DNA of 64,000 nucleotides from an uncultured Gemmiger sp. GTDB lineage: Bacteria; Bacillota; Clostridia; Oscillospirales; Ruminococcaceae. The notes beneath the pieces were generated by a model, which saw only the letters and a program-made list of their open reading frames with translations, did no database searches and was not told the DNA's origin. This document shows positions 1 to 10,753 of the stretch, piece by piece (positions within the stretch are counted from its first letter, which is position 1; each line of letters starts with the position of its first letter). Where the stretch lies: assembly GCA_944388145.1 (NCBI GenBank), contig CALXHQ010000004.1, positions 62,001 through 126,000 of the forward strand, written 5' to 3'. Made by a program: the position numbers and the translations under genes.

Positions 1-227
1 AGGGCCTGGCCATCCCGGCCGCCATCCCGCCGGTGCTGTTTAACGCAGTGATCGTCGGGCCGGAGATTGCCATCTTCTTTTCCGGTTCGCCGGTTACCGT
101 ACCGCTGATTGCCTGGAACGCTCTCACCGTCGGTGTGGGTGAGGTCATCAGCTGCATGGTCCTGGGGGTGCTGTTTGCCCGCCTCATTGAGTCCACGCCG
201 GCTTTGTGCAAACTCATCAAAGCTTGA
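1..227 (+). CDS. queT: QueT-family transporter, C-terminal fragment
   Basis: The reading frame is open from the window edge and ends at TGA 225-227, so only about the last 75 residues are present. The fragment has two hydrophobic stretches and the pattern of the QueT (DUF988) family C-terminus: an Asn-Ala-Val-Ile-Val-Gly-Pro-Glu segment followed by a Trp-Asn-Ala-Leu-x-Val-Gly-x-Gly-Glu segment. Family members are membrane substrate-binding components of ECF-type uptake systems predicted to import queuosine precursors. Upstream regulation cannot be judged because the 5' part is missing. The family match is made from motif memory on a partial protein. Confidence 0.7.
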   Translation, partial: GLAIPAAIPPVLFNAVIVGPEIAIFFSGSPVTVPLIAWNALTVGVGEVISCMVLGVLFARLIESTPALCKLIKA

Positions 228-279
228 GCGCTTCCGATATTTTTACACCATACCATATGGAATAAGGTGGTGACCCCGG

Positions 280-945
280 ATGACACAGCTGATTTTGTGG
301 GACTGGAACGGTACCTTGCTGGATGACGTGGCGCTGTGCGTGGACGCGCTCAACCGTCTGCTGGCGCGCTATGGCTATGCCCGGCAGTATGACCTGAAGG
401 GCTACCGCAAAATTTTCGGCTTTCCCATCCGGGACTATTATCTGCGGGCAGGGTTTGACTTTTCCCGCCACAGCTTTGATGAGCTGGCTAAAAGTTATAT
501 GGACGATTACATCCCGGCCTCCGCTGCCTGCCCGCTGATGCCCGGCGCCAGGGAAACGCTGGCCCGCCTGCAGGCCGCCGGATGCCGCCAGGTGATTCTG
601 TCTGCCTCCCCCATCACGACGCTGCAAAGCCAGGCGGAACAGAGAGGGGTTCTGTCCTACTTTGACCAGCTGCTGGGCCTGGGCGACATTTACGCCAAGA
701 GCAAGGTGGAACTGGGCCTGAACTACCTGCACCGGGAGCGTTTTGACCCCGACACTGCCTTGATGGTGGGCGATTCGGTCCATGATTTTGAGGTGAGCCG
801 GGCGCTGGGGGTGCGCTGTCTGCTGTATGCCGGCGGCCACCAGGACGCTGCGGCGCTGGCCGCCACCGGCGCGCCGGTGGTCGAAAGCCTTGCCGCCGTG
901 GCAGACAGGGTCCTGCACCAGCCGGAAGGCGGGGGGCGGGCATAG
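280..945 (+). CDS. HAD-superfamily hydrolase (phosphoglycolate phosphatase-like)
   Basis: This 221-residue protein has the layout of a subfamily IA HAD phosphatase. Motif I is DWNGT at residues 8-12, motif II is the ILSASP segment near residue 107, the motif III Lys lies near residue 140, and motif IV is MVGDSVHDFE near residue 163. In motif I the second catalytic Asp (usual DxDGT) is Asn10. A subset of clostridial HAD proteins carries this change, and the second Asp is normally the general acid, so phosphatase activity may be altered. The ATG is preceded by an AAGGTGG site. The cap region spans about residues 17-85. Substrate is unknown; a house-cleaning sugar-phosphate or phosphoglycolate role is only a family-based guess. 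Confidence 0.8.
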   Translation: MTQLILWDWNGTLLDDVALCVDALNRLLARYGYARQYDLKGYRKIFGFPIRDYYLRAGFDFSRHSFDELAKSYMDDYIPASAACPLMPGARETLARLQAAGCRQVILSASPITTLQSQAEQRGVLSYFDQLLGLGDIYAKSKVELGLNYLHRERFDPDTALMVGDSVHDFEVSRALGVRCLLYAGGHQDAAALAATGAPVVESLAAVADRVLHQPEGGGRA

Positions 946-998
946 ATATGTGCAGCAGGCGGCGGCAGGCTTTCTGCCCGGCGCCGTCTTTGCAGATA

Positions 999-1035
999 AG
1001 GGCTGTTGCACCGGGCGGTGTGCGGCCCTGTTTTT
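999..1035 (+). terminator. Rho-independent terminator after the HAD gene
   Basis: AGGGC (999-1003) pairs with GCCCT (1025-1029), with a second inner GCACC/GGTGT stem, followed directly by G and a run of five T (1031-1035). It lies between the HAD gene and the next gene, which therefore probably has its own promoter. Confidence 0.6.
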
Positions 1036-1129
1036 ACGCAACAGGCTGTAATAAGCGGCGGTCTGCCGGATGATTGTGGCGTATCGGTTGGAAGAACCGG
1101 CAGCGCTGCGCCGTATGGGGGTATCACCA

Positions 1130-2065
1130 ATGAATAACCGTGTAAAGGGCACCATCCTGGCTGTGGGCGGTGCCGCCTGCTGGGGTATTTCCGGCTGCAC
1201 CGGGCAGTATCTGTTCACCTATGAGGGCATGACCGCCGAATGGCTGACCCCCATCCGGCTGTTCTTTGCCGGCGTGGTGCTGTTCCTCTACTATGTCATC
1301 CGAAGCCCCAGGCAGCTGTTTGCCCCCTGGCGCACCCCGCGGGACGCGGTGGATCTGCTGATCTACGGCATCTGCGGCGTCAGTTGCTGCCAATACCTGT
1401 ACTTTTTGACCATCGACCTGTCCACCGCGGGCATCGGTACCATCATGCAGAGCATCGCCCCGGCTATGATCCTCGTGGTGGTGTGCGTGATGGAGCGCCG
1501 CATTCCCCGTCTGTTTGAGGGGGTCTCGGTTCTCTTGGCGCTGGCGGGCGTGTTTTTGCTGACCACCCACGGCAGCCTGACCCACCTGGCCCTCTCCCCC
1601 GCCGCGCTGGCGGCGGGGCTGCTCAGCGCGGTGTGCGTGGTGGTTTACACCATGTGGCCCAAGCGGCTGCAGAGCAGTCACCCCACCCCCATTTTGCAGT
1701 GCTGGGCATTTTTGATGGGCGGCACCATCTTTTTTGTGCTGTTTCGCCCGTGGGAAGTTGCATACGTTCCCACCATCACCGGCTGCATCGGCATTGCTAT
1801 TGTGGTATTGATCGGCAACGTGGTGGCCTACTGCGCTTATATGCAGGGCGTCAAGCTGATCGGCCCCCAGAAGAGCAGCCTGTACAGCTTTGCCGAGCCC
1901 GCCACCGCCGCCGTCATCTCGACGCTGGTGTTGGGGTCCCCTTTCACCCTGTGGGACGCGCTGGGCTTTGGCTGCATCTTTGTCATGCTGGTGGTGCTGA
2001 CCACCTTCCAGCAGCGGGGCAAAAAGCCCCTCCGCAAGCTGGAAAAGGCCCGGGCCCACAGCTGA
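1130..2065 (+). CDS. EamA/DMT-family transporter
   Basis: This 311-residue, highly hydrophobic protein has about ten predicted membrane segments arranged as two EamA-like repeats. The first repeat has the typical GGAACWGIS segment near the N-terminus, and the second has an EPATAAVIS segment near residue 255, a hallmark of drug/metabolite transporter family exporters. The frame stays open upstream, but ATG 1130 is chosen because GGGGGT (1116-1122) sits at ribosome-binding distance and the protein then begins just ahead of the first membrane segment. It would export a small metabolite or amino acid; the substrate cannot be read from sequence. A strong hairpin follows the gene. Confidence 0.85.
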   Translation: MNNRVKGTILAVGGAACWGISGCTGQYLFTYEGMTAEWLTPIRLFFAGVVLFLYYVIRSPRQLFAPWRTPRDAVDLLIYGICGVSCCQYLYFLTIDLSTAGIGTIMQSIAPAMILVVVCVMERRIPRLFEGVSVLLALAGVFLLTTHGSLTHLALSPAALAAGLLSAVCVVVYTMWPKRLQSSHPTPILQCWAFLMGGTIFFVLFRPWEVAYVPTITGCIGIAIVVLIGNVVAYCAYMQGVKLIGPQKSSLYSFAEPATAAVISTLVLGSPFTLWDALGFGCIFVMLVVLTTFQQRGKKPLRKLEKARAHS

Positions 2066-2126
2066 TCCCCGCTTTGTGCGGCAAACTGCCCGCCGCAGGG
2101 CAAATGTTAGGTAAAATTCGTGAAAC

Positions 2127-2172
2127 ACACCCGCGCAGGTTTGACAGCAAACCCTGCGCGGGTGTATTATAT
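2127..2172 (+). terminator. Terminator-like hairpin between EamA gene and secA
   Basis: The arms 2127-2143 and 2148-2165 are complementary over about 17 bp with one bulged base and a tetraloop-sized turn, followed by an AT-rich tail (attatatt). It separates the transporter gene from secA. Confidence 0.7.
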
Positions 2173-2269
2173 TAAAGTGTGTATCCTGCGCTGTTTTGCA
2201 GCGTTTCGCGCGGCAATGCCGCCTTTGCGATAGACAAACCCAAAATCCTTAAACCACAGGGGTGTGCTT

Positions 2270-5146
<2,877 letters not shown>

Positions 5147-5252
5147 GGTCGCTTGCGTAATGACAGACAGCGGCGCAGTTTTGTGGCTTTGGGGCCGCGG
5201 CTGCGCCGCTTTTGTCTCCGGCAGGAATCGTAAAGGGAGGAAACGGAAAGAG

Positions 5253-5996
5253 ATGGCGGAGTTTCGCTTTGCGCTTCGGCAGACGGTACCGGTGCTGTGC
5301 GGCTACCTGTTTTTGGGGCTGGCGTTCGGCCTGCTTTTGCAGCAGGCCGGATATGCCTGGCCCTGGGCGCTGCTGATCAGCGGGATTGTCTACGCCGGGT
5401 CGATGCAGTTTGTGCTGGTTGGTATGCTGGGCGGCGGGTTTGCGTCGCTGCTTTCGGTGGCACTGACCACGCTGTCGGTCAACAGCCGGCACCTGTTTTA
5501 CGGGCTGTCCTTTCTGGACACCTTCAAACAGATGGGGCGGGCCGAGCCCTACATGATTTTTTCGCTCACGGACGAAACCTACTCGCTCCTGTGCGGTGTA
5601 GAAATTCCCAAAACGCTGAAGGCCAACCGGGTGCGTCTGTGGATGTCGGCACTGGACCATGGCTATTGGATCATTGGCAGCGTAGCGGGCGCGGCGCTGG
5701 GCAGCGTGCTGCCCTTTGACCTGACCGGCATCGACTTTGCCATGACGGCGCTCTTCGTTGTGATTTTTCTGGACCAGTGGCGGGCCGCCAAAAGCCATCT
5801 GCCGGCGGGCATCGGACTGGTGTTCGCGCTGATCTGGCTGGTGATACTTGGGCCGGACCGATTTCTGCTGCCGGCGCTTGTGTGTACCGTATTGGCCCTG
5901 ACCGCCTGCCGGGGCAAGCTGGAACCTTCCGCCATGGCCGCCGGCGCCGAGCCGTCCGCGGAGACCGATGCCGCCGGACAAGAGGAGGTGCGCTGA
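5253..5996 (+). CDS. azlC: AzlC-family branched-chain amino acid exporter, large subunit
   Basis: This 247-residue, multi-pass membrane protein matches AzlC: an N-terminal segment of about 20 residues, a GLAFGLLLQQ motif in the first membrane span, and the conserved YAGSMQFVL and NSRHLFYGLS motifs. Together with AzlD it forms an exporter linked to branched-chain (and azaleucine) amino acids. The ATG at 5253 follows an AAAGGGAGGAAA site; the frame extends further upstream without a good site. Its stop codon overlaps the azlD start (TGATGA arrangement), so the two are translationally coupled. Confidence 0.93.
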   Translation: MAEFRFALRQTVPVLCGYLFLGLAFGLLLQQAGYAWPWALLISGIVYAGSMQFVLVGMLGGGFASLLSVALTTLSVNSRHLFYGLSFLDTFKQMGRAEPYMIFSLTDETYSLLCGVEIPKTLKANRVRLWMSALDHGYWIIGSVAGAALGSVLPFDLTGIDFAMTALFVVIFLDQWRAAKSHLPAGIGLVFALIWLVILGPDRFLLPALVCTVLALTACRGKLEPSAMAAGAEPSAETDAAGQEEVR

Positions 5997-6337
5997 TGAG
6001 GGAGCTGTTCAGCGAACAGGTGTTGTCCAATCTGGCCATCGTACTGGTGGCCAGCCTGTGCACCATCCTGGTGCGCTTTTTGCCCTTTGTGGTGTTTGGC
6101 CGCAAGGGCACGCCGGGACGGGGCGTACTCTACCTGGGCAGGGTACTGCCCCCCGCTGTGATGGCCATTTTGGTGGTTTACTGCCTGAAATCCACCAGCT
6201 TTGCCGCGGTTTCCGGCTTTGTGCCCCAACTGACGGCGGTGGCTGTGGTGGTGCTGTTACACTTGTGGCGGCGCAATACGCTGCTGAGCATCGCCGGCGG
6301 CACCGTACTGTATATGATCCTGCTGCGGGTTTTGTGA
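5996..6337 (+). CDS. azlD: AzlD-family branched-chain amino acid exporter, small subunit
   Basis: This 113-residue membrane protein has four predicted helices and is typical of AzlD in length. Conserved elements include the RFLPFVVFG segment after the first helix and the YLGRVLPPAVMAIL segment. The start codon overlaps the azlC stop, and no separate ribosome site is needed. It is the obligate partner of AzlC in amino acid export. Confidence 0.92.
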   Translation: MRELFSEQVLSNLAIVLVASLCTILVRFLPFVVFGRKGTPGRGVLYLGRVLPPAVMAILVVYCLKSTSFAAVSGFVPQLTAVAVVVLLHLWRRNTLLSIAGGTVLYMILLRVL

Positions 6338-6358
6338 CGTCGCAGCGGATAATTGCAC

Positions 6359-6413
6359 GTTCGGGGGGCATCCCATCCACAAAAAAGTGTCTGGGATTTG
6401 TCGGAACCCCCAA
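6359..6413 (+). other. Intergenic stem-loop upstream of the DUF3783-like gene
   Basis: GTTcGGGGG (6359-6368) can pair with CCCCCAAC (6407-6413), and ATCCCA (6370-6375) with TGGGAT (6392-6397), around an A-rich loop. There is no T-run, so it does not look like a terminator. It ends just before the AGGAG site at 6423-6429 of the next gene, so it might influence translation or mRNA stability. Function is unknown. Confidence 0.35.
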
Positions 6414-6435
6414 CATCCAAACGGAGGAGTTTTCC

Positions 6436-6846
6436 ATGAAAGCACACATCCATACCCAACCCCGTGCGCTGCTGCTGTGGCGTTTCGGCCCGGACAGTGC
6501 CGGGTACAGCATCGTGATGCAGCAGGCAAAGGCTTACCGGTTAAAGCCCATCTTCGTGGACGAGGCACACCTGGACTGCCGCATCGGCGACCTGTGCAGC
6601 GGCCGAGCCGAAGCCGCGCCGGTGCCCGAGGGGGCGGCCCAGTGGCAGCTGCCCGCCATGATCGTCAGCGGGCTGCGGCATGACAACGGCGACCTGAACA
6701 CCTTTCTGGATACGATCAAGCGGGGCGGCGCCGAGTTTCCCATCCGGGCGGCGGTGACCCCCACCAGTGAGCGCTGGACGCTGGCCCACCTGCTGGAGGA
6801 ACTTGCCGCCGAACACCGCGCCCTGAACGGCGCGCAGAGCCAATGA
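6436..6846 (+). CDS. DUF3783-like protein
   Basis: This 136-residue soluble protein opens with a short beta-strand (ALLLWRF) and continues with a D/E-rich segment containing one Cys pair. The central LPAMIVSGLRHDNGDLNTFLD region is the recognisable part of DUF3783, a small family of unknown function common in clostridia. It starts at ATG 6436 after ACGGAGGAG. The stop overlaps the ATG of the ApbE-type lipoprotein gene (ATGA), indicating tight translational coupling and suggesting a shared role, possibly in flavoprotein assembly, but this is inference. No catalytic motif could be recognised. Confidence 0.6.
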   Translation: MKAHIHTQPRALLLWRFGPDSAGYSIVMQQAKAYRLKPIFVDEAHLDCRIGDLCSGRAEAAPVPEGAAQWQLPAMIVSGLRHDNGDLNTFLDTIKRGGAEFPIRAAVTPTSERWTLAHLLEELAAEHRALNGAQSQ

Positions 6847-7865
6847 GCGCCGCCGGGGCAATGCGCCGGGGGATCTGCCTGGCGGTGGCCGGGCTGCTGG
6901 CGCTGGAGCTGTCCGGCTGCGGCGGCCCAAAGCAATATCAAGTGACCTGGTTTGATCTGTTCGATTCGGTCATCCGGGTGACCGCCTACTGTGACAGCGA
7001 CGAGGAATGGCAGCAGCAGTCCCAGGCGCTGCACCAGGACCTGCTACGGTACCACCAGCTGTTTGATATCTACAACTATTATGACGGCATGACCAATCTG
7101 GCCGACGTGAACGACGCGGCGGGCGGCACACCGGTAAAGGTGGACGATGCCCTGCTGGAACTGCTCGTGCTTGGGCAGCAGATGTACACTGAGACCGACG
7201 GCCGGTGCAACATTGCCGCCGGAGCGGTGCTCAGCCTGTGGCATGACGCGCAGGAGGCCGCCGTGCTGCCCGCTGCCGAAGCATTGCAGGCTGCGGCGCA
7301 GCACTGTGACATCCGCTGCCTGGTGATTGACCAAGCGGCCGGCACCGTGCAGCTGACCGATCCGGAGATGCGCCTGGATGTGGGCAGCATCGGCAAGGGC
7401 TGGGCCATTGAGGCTGCCGCCCAGGCTGCACAGGCCCGGGGGCTGGACCAGGCGCTGCTTGATGCAGGCAGCAACATCCGGGCCATCGGCACCCACGCCG
7501 GCGGCAAGCCCTGGGTGGCGGGCGTTACCGCCCCCTGGGACGAGGACGGCAGCACGCTGATTGAGGTGGAACTTGCCAATGGGCAGTCGCTGGTGACCAG
7601 CGGCGATACCCAGCGCTATTTTGAGGTGGACGGGTTGCGGTATTCCCACCTGATCGATCTGGCAACGCTCTATCCTGCCACCTATTTCCGTCAGGTTTCG
7701 GTGCTGTGCGACGACGGCGGTGTGGGCGACGCGCTGTCCACCGGGCTGTTCTGCATGCCGCTGGCGGAGGGCCAGGCCCTGGTGGACCGGCTGGACGGTG
7801 TGGAGGCCATCTGGTACGGCGCCGATGGAGAATCCGTCACCCGGACAGACGGGTTCCCCCAGTAG
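6843..7865 (+). CDS. apbE: ApbE-type FAD:protein FMN transferase, lipoprotein
   Basis: This 340-residue protein has a type II signal peptide with lipobox LSGC (Cys26), so it is probably anchored on the outer face of the membrane. ApbE features include the FDSVIRVTAY start of the fold, DVGSIGKGWAIE (about residues 179-190, FAD/Mg binding), ALLDAGSNIRAIG, SGDTQRYFEVDG and a C-terminal GDALSTGLF metal-binding segment. The family uses FAD to attach FMN covalently to Thr/Ser of target flavoproteins such as Rnf or Nqr subunits or extracellular reductases. No such target is encoded nearby. Its start overlaps the preceding stop, and there is no strong ribosome site of its own. Confidence 0.92.
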   Translation: MSAAGAMRRGICLAVAGLLALELSGCGGPKQYQVTWFDLFDSVIRVTAYCDSDEEWQQQSQALHQDLLRYHQLFDIYNYYDGMTNLADVNDAAGGTPVKVDDALLELLVLGQQMYTETDGRCNIAAGAVLSLWHDAQEAAVLPAAEALQAAAQHCDIRCLVIDQAAGTVQLTDPEMRLDVGSIGKGWAIEAAAQAAQARGLDQALLDAGSNIRAIGTHAGGKPWVAGVTAPWDEDGSTLIEVELANGQSLVTSGDTQRYFEVDGLRYSHLIDLATLYPATYFRQVSVLCDDGGVGDALSTGLFCMPLAEGQALVDRLDGVEAIWYGADGESVTRTDGFPQ

Positions 7866-7926
7866 CTTTTGGCGTAGGAGGCACCCCGGCAGTGCGCCCC
7901 GCCCCTTGAAAGAAAGGATGTTTGTT

Positions 7927-8805
7927 ATGGCAGTTTTGACGATCGCTCTGCTCCAGCTGCTGCCCGGCCCCACGGCAGGCACCGCCCTGGAGCGCGGACT
8001 TGCCGCCTGCCGGGCAGCCAAAGCCCGCGGTGCGGACATTGCTCTCTTTCCGGAATTGTGGAATACCGGGTACACGATTCCCCAGCAGCCGGACGCCCTG
8101 CGGGCACTGGCTCTGCCGGCGGGCGGCGCGTTTGCCGGGGCGTTTGCCCGGCTGGCCGCCGAGTTGGACATGGCCATCGGTTTGACGTTGCTGGAGCAGT
8201 ACGTCCCCGCGCCGCGCAACACGCTGCTGCTGTTCGACCGCCGCGGCCGGCTGGTTTTGACCTATGCCAAGGTACACACCTGCGATTTTGGCGACGAGCG
8301 GATGCTGACCCGCGGCGAAGGGTTTCCTGTGGCCGCACTGGACACCGCCGCCGGCCCGGTACAGGTGGGAGCCATGATCTGCTATGACCGTGAATTTCCC
8401 GAAAGTGCCCGCCTGCTGATGCTGAACGGTGCCGAGCTGATCCTGGTGCCCAACGCCTGCCCCATGGAACAGAACCGGCTGGCCCAGCTGCGTGCCCGCG
8501 CCTTTGAAAACATGACAGCCATTGCCACCTGCAACTATCCTGCCGGCCAGCCCGACTGCAACGGGCACTCCACCCTATTTGACGGCGTGGCCTACCTGCC
8601 TGACCAGGAAGGCTCCCGCGATTTCTGCCTGCTGGAAGCCGGTGAGGAACCGGGCATCTATCTGGCCCGGCTGGACCTGGACCAGCTGCGCACCTACCGC
8701 GCCGGGGAAGTCCACGGCAACGCCTACCGCCGGCCGGAATTGTACGGTGCATTGACCAGTACCGTCATCCGCCCGCCTTTTGTGCGGGAGGACCGCCGGG
8801 GGTAA
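7927..8805 (+). CDS. Carbon-nitrogen hydrolase (nitrilase superfamily)
   Basis: This 292-residue protein has the nitrilase-fold catalytic triad in the expected order: Glu in FPELWNTGY (about residue 43), Lys in YAKVHTCDFGDE (about 116) and Cys in MICYDREFPES (about 155). Family members hydrolyse amides, often omega-amides, N-carbamoyl or ureido compounds. Substrate cannot be assigned from sequence. ATG 7927 is favoured over an in-frame ATG three codons upstream, because GAAAGGA (7911-7917) is then at normal spacing. The gene is followed by a strong bidirectional terminator facing the convergent ABC operon. Confidence 0.88.
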   Translation: MAVLTIALLQLLPGPTAGTALERGLAACRAAKARGADIALFPELWNTGYTIPQQPDALRALALPAGGAFAGAFARLAAELDMAIGLTLLEQYVPAPRNTLLLFDRRGRLVLTYAKVHTCDFGDERMLTRGEGFPVAALDTAAGPVQVGAMICYDREFPESARLLMLNGAELILVPNACPMEQNRLAQLRARAFENMTAIATCNYPAGQPDCNGHSTLFDGVAYLPDQEGSRDFCLLEAGEEPGIYLARLDLDQLRTYRAGEVHGNAYRRPELYGALTSTVIRPPFVREDRRG

Positions 8806-8856
8806 CCTGTACCATGCCCGTTCCATTCCGCCTGCGTACAACACCTGCACATACCA

Positions 8857-8891
8857 AAACGCGCCTCATCCCGTTGGGATGAGGCGCGTTT
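8857..8891. terminator. Bidirectional Rho-independent terminator
   Basis: A perfect 16-bp inverted repeat, 8857-8872 and 8876-8891, has a 3-nt loop and A/T tracts at both ends (AAA...TTT). It sits between the convergent hydrolase gene and the TrpX-like ABC operon and can serve both strands. Confidence 0.9.
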
Positions 8892-8901
8892 GCAGTCTTG
8901 C

Positions 8902-9720
8902 TCAATCCGCCACGCCCTGCTCCTTGCTCAGCAGGATGCGGTCATTATCCAGGATGTGGCCGGTGCCTTTGGCAAAGCGGTCCAGCAAATCGTCCACCGT
9001 CATGCCTGCGCGCTCAGTACCGCCCATGTCCAGCACGATGCGGCCGGCGTCCATCATCAGGGTGCGGTTGCCCAGCTCCAGCGCCGCGTGCATATTGTGG
9101 GTGATCATCAGGCAGGTAATGTTGTGTTCCGCCACAATCTTTTTGGTCAGTTCCAGCACTTTGTCGGCGGTGGCAGGGTCCAGTGCGGCGGTATGTTCGT
9201 CCAAAAGCAGCAATTTTGGGGTGACCAGTGTGGCCATCAAAAGGGTCAACGCCTGGCGCTGGCCGCCGGACAAAAGCCCCACCGGGTGTTTCATCCGATC
9301 CTCCAGCCCCAGGTCCAGCGCAGCCAGCCGCTCCCGGAACAGCTCCCGCTCCGCCTTTGTAATGCGGGAAAAGGGCGAGGTGTGCCCCGATGCCCGCAGG
9401 TAAGCCAGTGCCAGGTTTTCCTCGATGGTCATGCTGGGGGCAGTGCCCTTGAGCGGGTCCTGGAACAGGCGGCCGATGGTCTTGCTGCGGCGGTAGTCCG
9501 GCTGGAAGGTGATGTCCTGCCCATCCAGAACGATGGAACCGGCGTCCGGGATAAAACTGCCGGCAATGGCGTTGAACAGGGTGGATTTTCCCGCGCCATT
9601 GGAGCCGACAATGGTGACAAAATCCCCCTGTTCCAGTTTCAGGTCTATGCCGGTCAGGGCCTTTTTCTCGTTGACGGTGCCGGGGTTAAATGTTTTTTCC
9701 ACCCCATTGAGTTCAAGCAT
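8902..9720 (-). CDS. ABC transporter ATP-binding protein (TrpZ-like, COG1101 type)
   Basis: This 272-residue ATPase has Walker A GSNGAGKST (about residue 37), signature LSGGQRQAL (about 147), Walker B LLLLDEHTAAL (His follows the catalytic Glu) and a switch His in THNMHAAL. The DEHTAALDP form is characteristic of the COG1101 group that pairs with COG4120 permeases and COG2984 binding proteins, the set called TrpXYZ in streptococci. Two adjacent ATG codons (9723 and 9720) are possible; both overlap the end of the permease gene. The ATPase is the last gene of the T-box-led operon. Confidence 0.9.
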   Translation of the reverse strand: MLELNGVEKTFNPGTVNEKKALTGIDLKLEQGDFVTIVGSNGAGKSTLFNAIAGSFIPDAGSIVLDGQDITFQPDYRRSKTIGRLFQDPLKGTAPSMTIEENLALAYLRASGHTSPFSRITKAERELFRERLAALDLGLEDRMKHPVGLLSGGQRQALTLLMATLVTPKLLLLDEHTAALDPATADKVLELTKKIVAEHNITCLMITHNMHAALELGNRTLMMDAGRIVLDMGGTERAGMTVDDLLDRFAKGTGHILDNDRILLSKEQGVAD

Positions 9721-10639
9721 CATGGCGGGCACCCCCTTTGGCATGCATGGCGGCATAGCGGCGGCGCTGGAAGGCGATGCCCTTTTTGATGGCGGGCATC
9801 GAGATGGCAAGCACCACAATGATGGCGGAAATCAGTTTGAGCGCCTCGGAGGGGAGGTTGGCGCGCATGGCAATGGCGATGATAAAGCGGTAGATAATGC
9901 TGCCGATCACCGCGGCCACCGCCTTGGTCCACAGGCCGCCGCGGCCGAACAGTGTTTCCCCGATGATCAGCGAGGCCAGGCCGATGACCACCATGCCGGT
10001 GCCCAGGTTGATGTCTGCCGAGCGCTGGTACTGGGCCAGCACGGCGCCGGACAGGGCGGTGAGGGCGTTTGCGATGCACAGCCCCACCGTGATGGTGAAT
10101 GCGGTGTTGATGGAGCTGGCGCGCACCATATCCGGGTTATCGCCGGTGGCGCGGATGGACAGACCCAGCCGGGTGCCCAAAAACAGGATGAGCAGCGTGC
10201 AGGCGATGGCCGCGATCAGCGCGGCAAGCAGCAGCTTTGTGGGGAAATCCTCGCCCAGCAGGCCCTCCAGCATGGTAAAGATGGTGTTGGTCTTGAGCAT
10301 GGGCACATTGGAGGAAAAGCCCATCACCGCCAGGTTGACGGTATACAGCCCGGTATTGGTGATGATACCCGCCAGGATGGAGGGTACCCCCAACCGGGTT
10401 TGCAGCAGGGCAGTGATGAATCCGGCAGCGGAGCCCGCCAGCATGGCGGTGAACAGCCCCAGAACGGGATGCCCCGCCACAGCCATGGTGGCGGAGACCG
10501 CACAGCCCAGCGTGAAGGCGCCGTCGGTGGTCATGTCCGCGATGTTCAGCACGCGGAAGCTCAAAAACAGCGCCATGGCCACCAGGGCATATATGCAGCC
10601 CAGTTCCAGCGCGCTGAACACGATTGCGGTGGATATCAT
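9713..10639 (-). CDS. ABC transporter permease (TrpY-like, COG4120 type)
   Basis: This 308-residue membrane protein has about eight or nine predicted helices and belongs to the branched-chain-type permease superfamily. It carries the NIADMTTDGAF segment near residue 33 and GLALSxLIGGE-like loop motifs (here VIGLASLIIGETLFG, about 230), the cytoplasmic contact with the ATPase. ATG 10639 follows AAAGGAG. The end overlaps the start of the ATPase gene. Together with the binding protein encoded upstream it should import an aromatic amino acid or related compound; the T-box upstream is the main clue. Confidence 0.88.
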   Translation of the reverse strand: MISTAIVFSALELGCIYALVAMALFLSFRVLNIADMTTDGAFTLGCAVSATMAVAGHPVLGLFTAMLAGSAAGFITALLQTRLGVPSILAGIITNTGLYTVNLAVMGFSSNVPMLKTNTIFTMLEGLLGEDFPTKLLLAALIAAIACTLLILFLGTRLGLSIRATGDNPDMVRASSINTAFTITVGLCIANALTALSGAVLAQYQRSADINLGTGMVVIGLASLIIGETLFGRGGLWTKAVAAVIGSIIYRFIIAIAMRANLPSEALKLISAIIVVLAISMPAIKKGIAFQRRRYAAMHAKGGARHDA

Positions 10640-10753
10640 GCGTAAAACAGCTCCTTTGCGGATTGTGATAAACGCACCGGACGGGGCAGGGTCTCCCCTG
10701 CCCCGCGGCACGGCTTGCTGATGTGTGTTGGGCGAATCGTGGCCGCCAAAACA

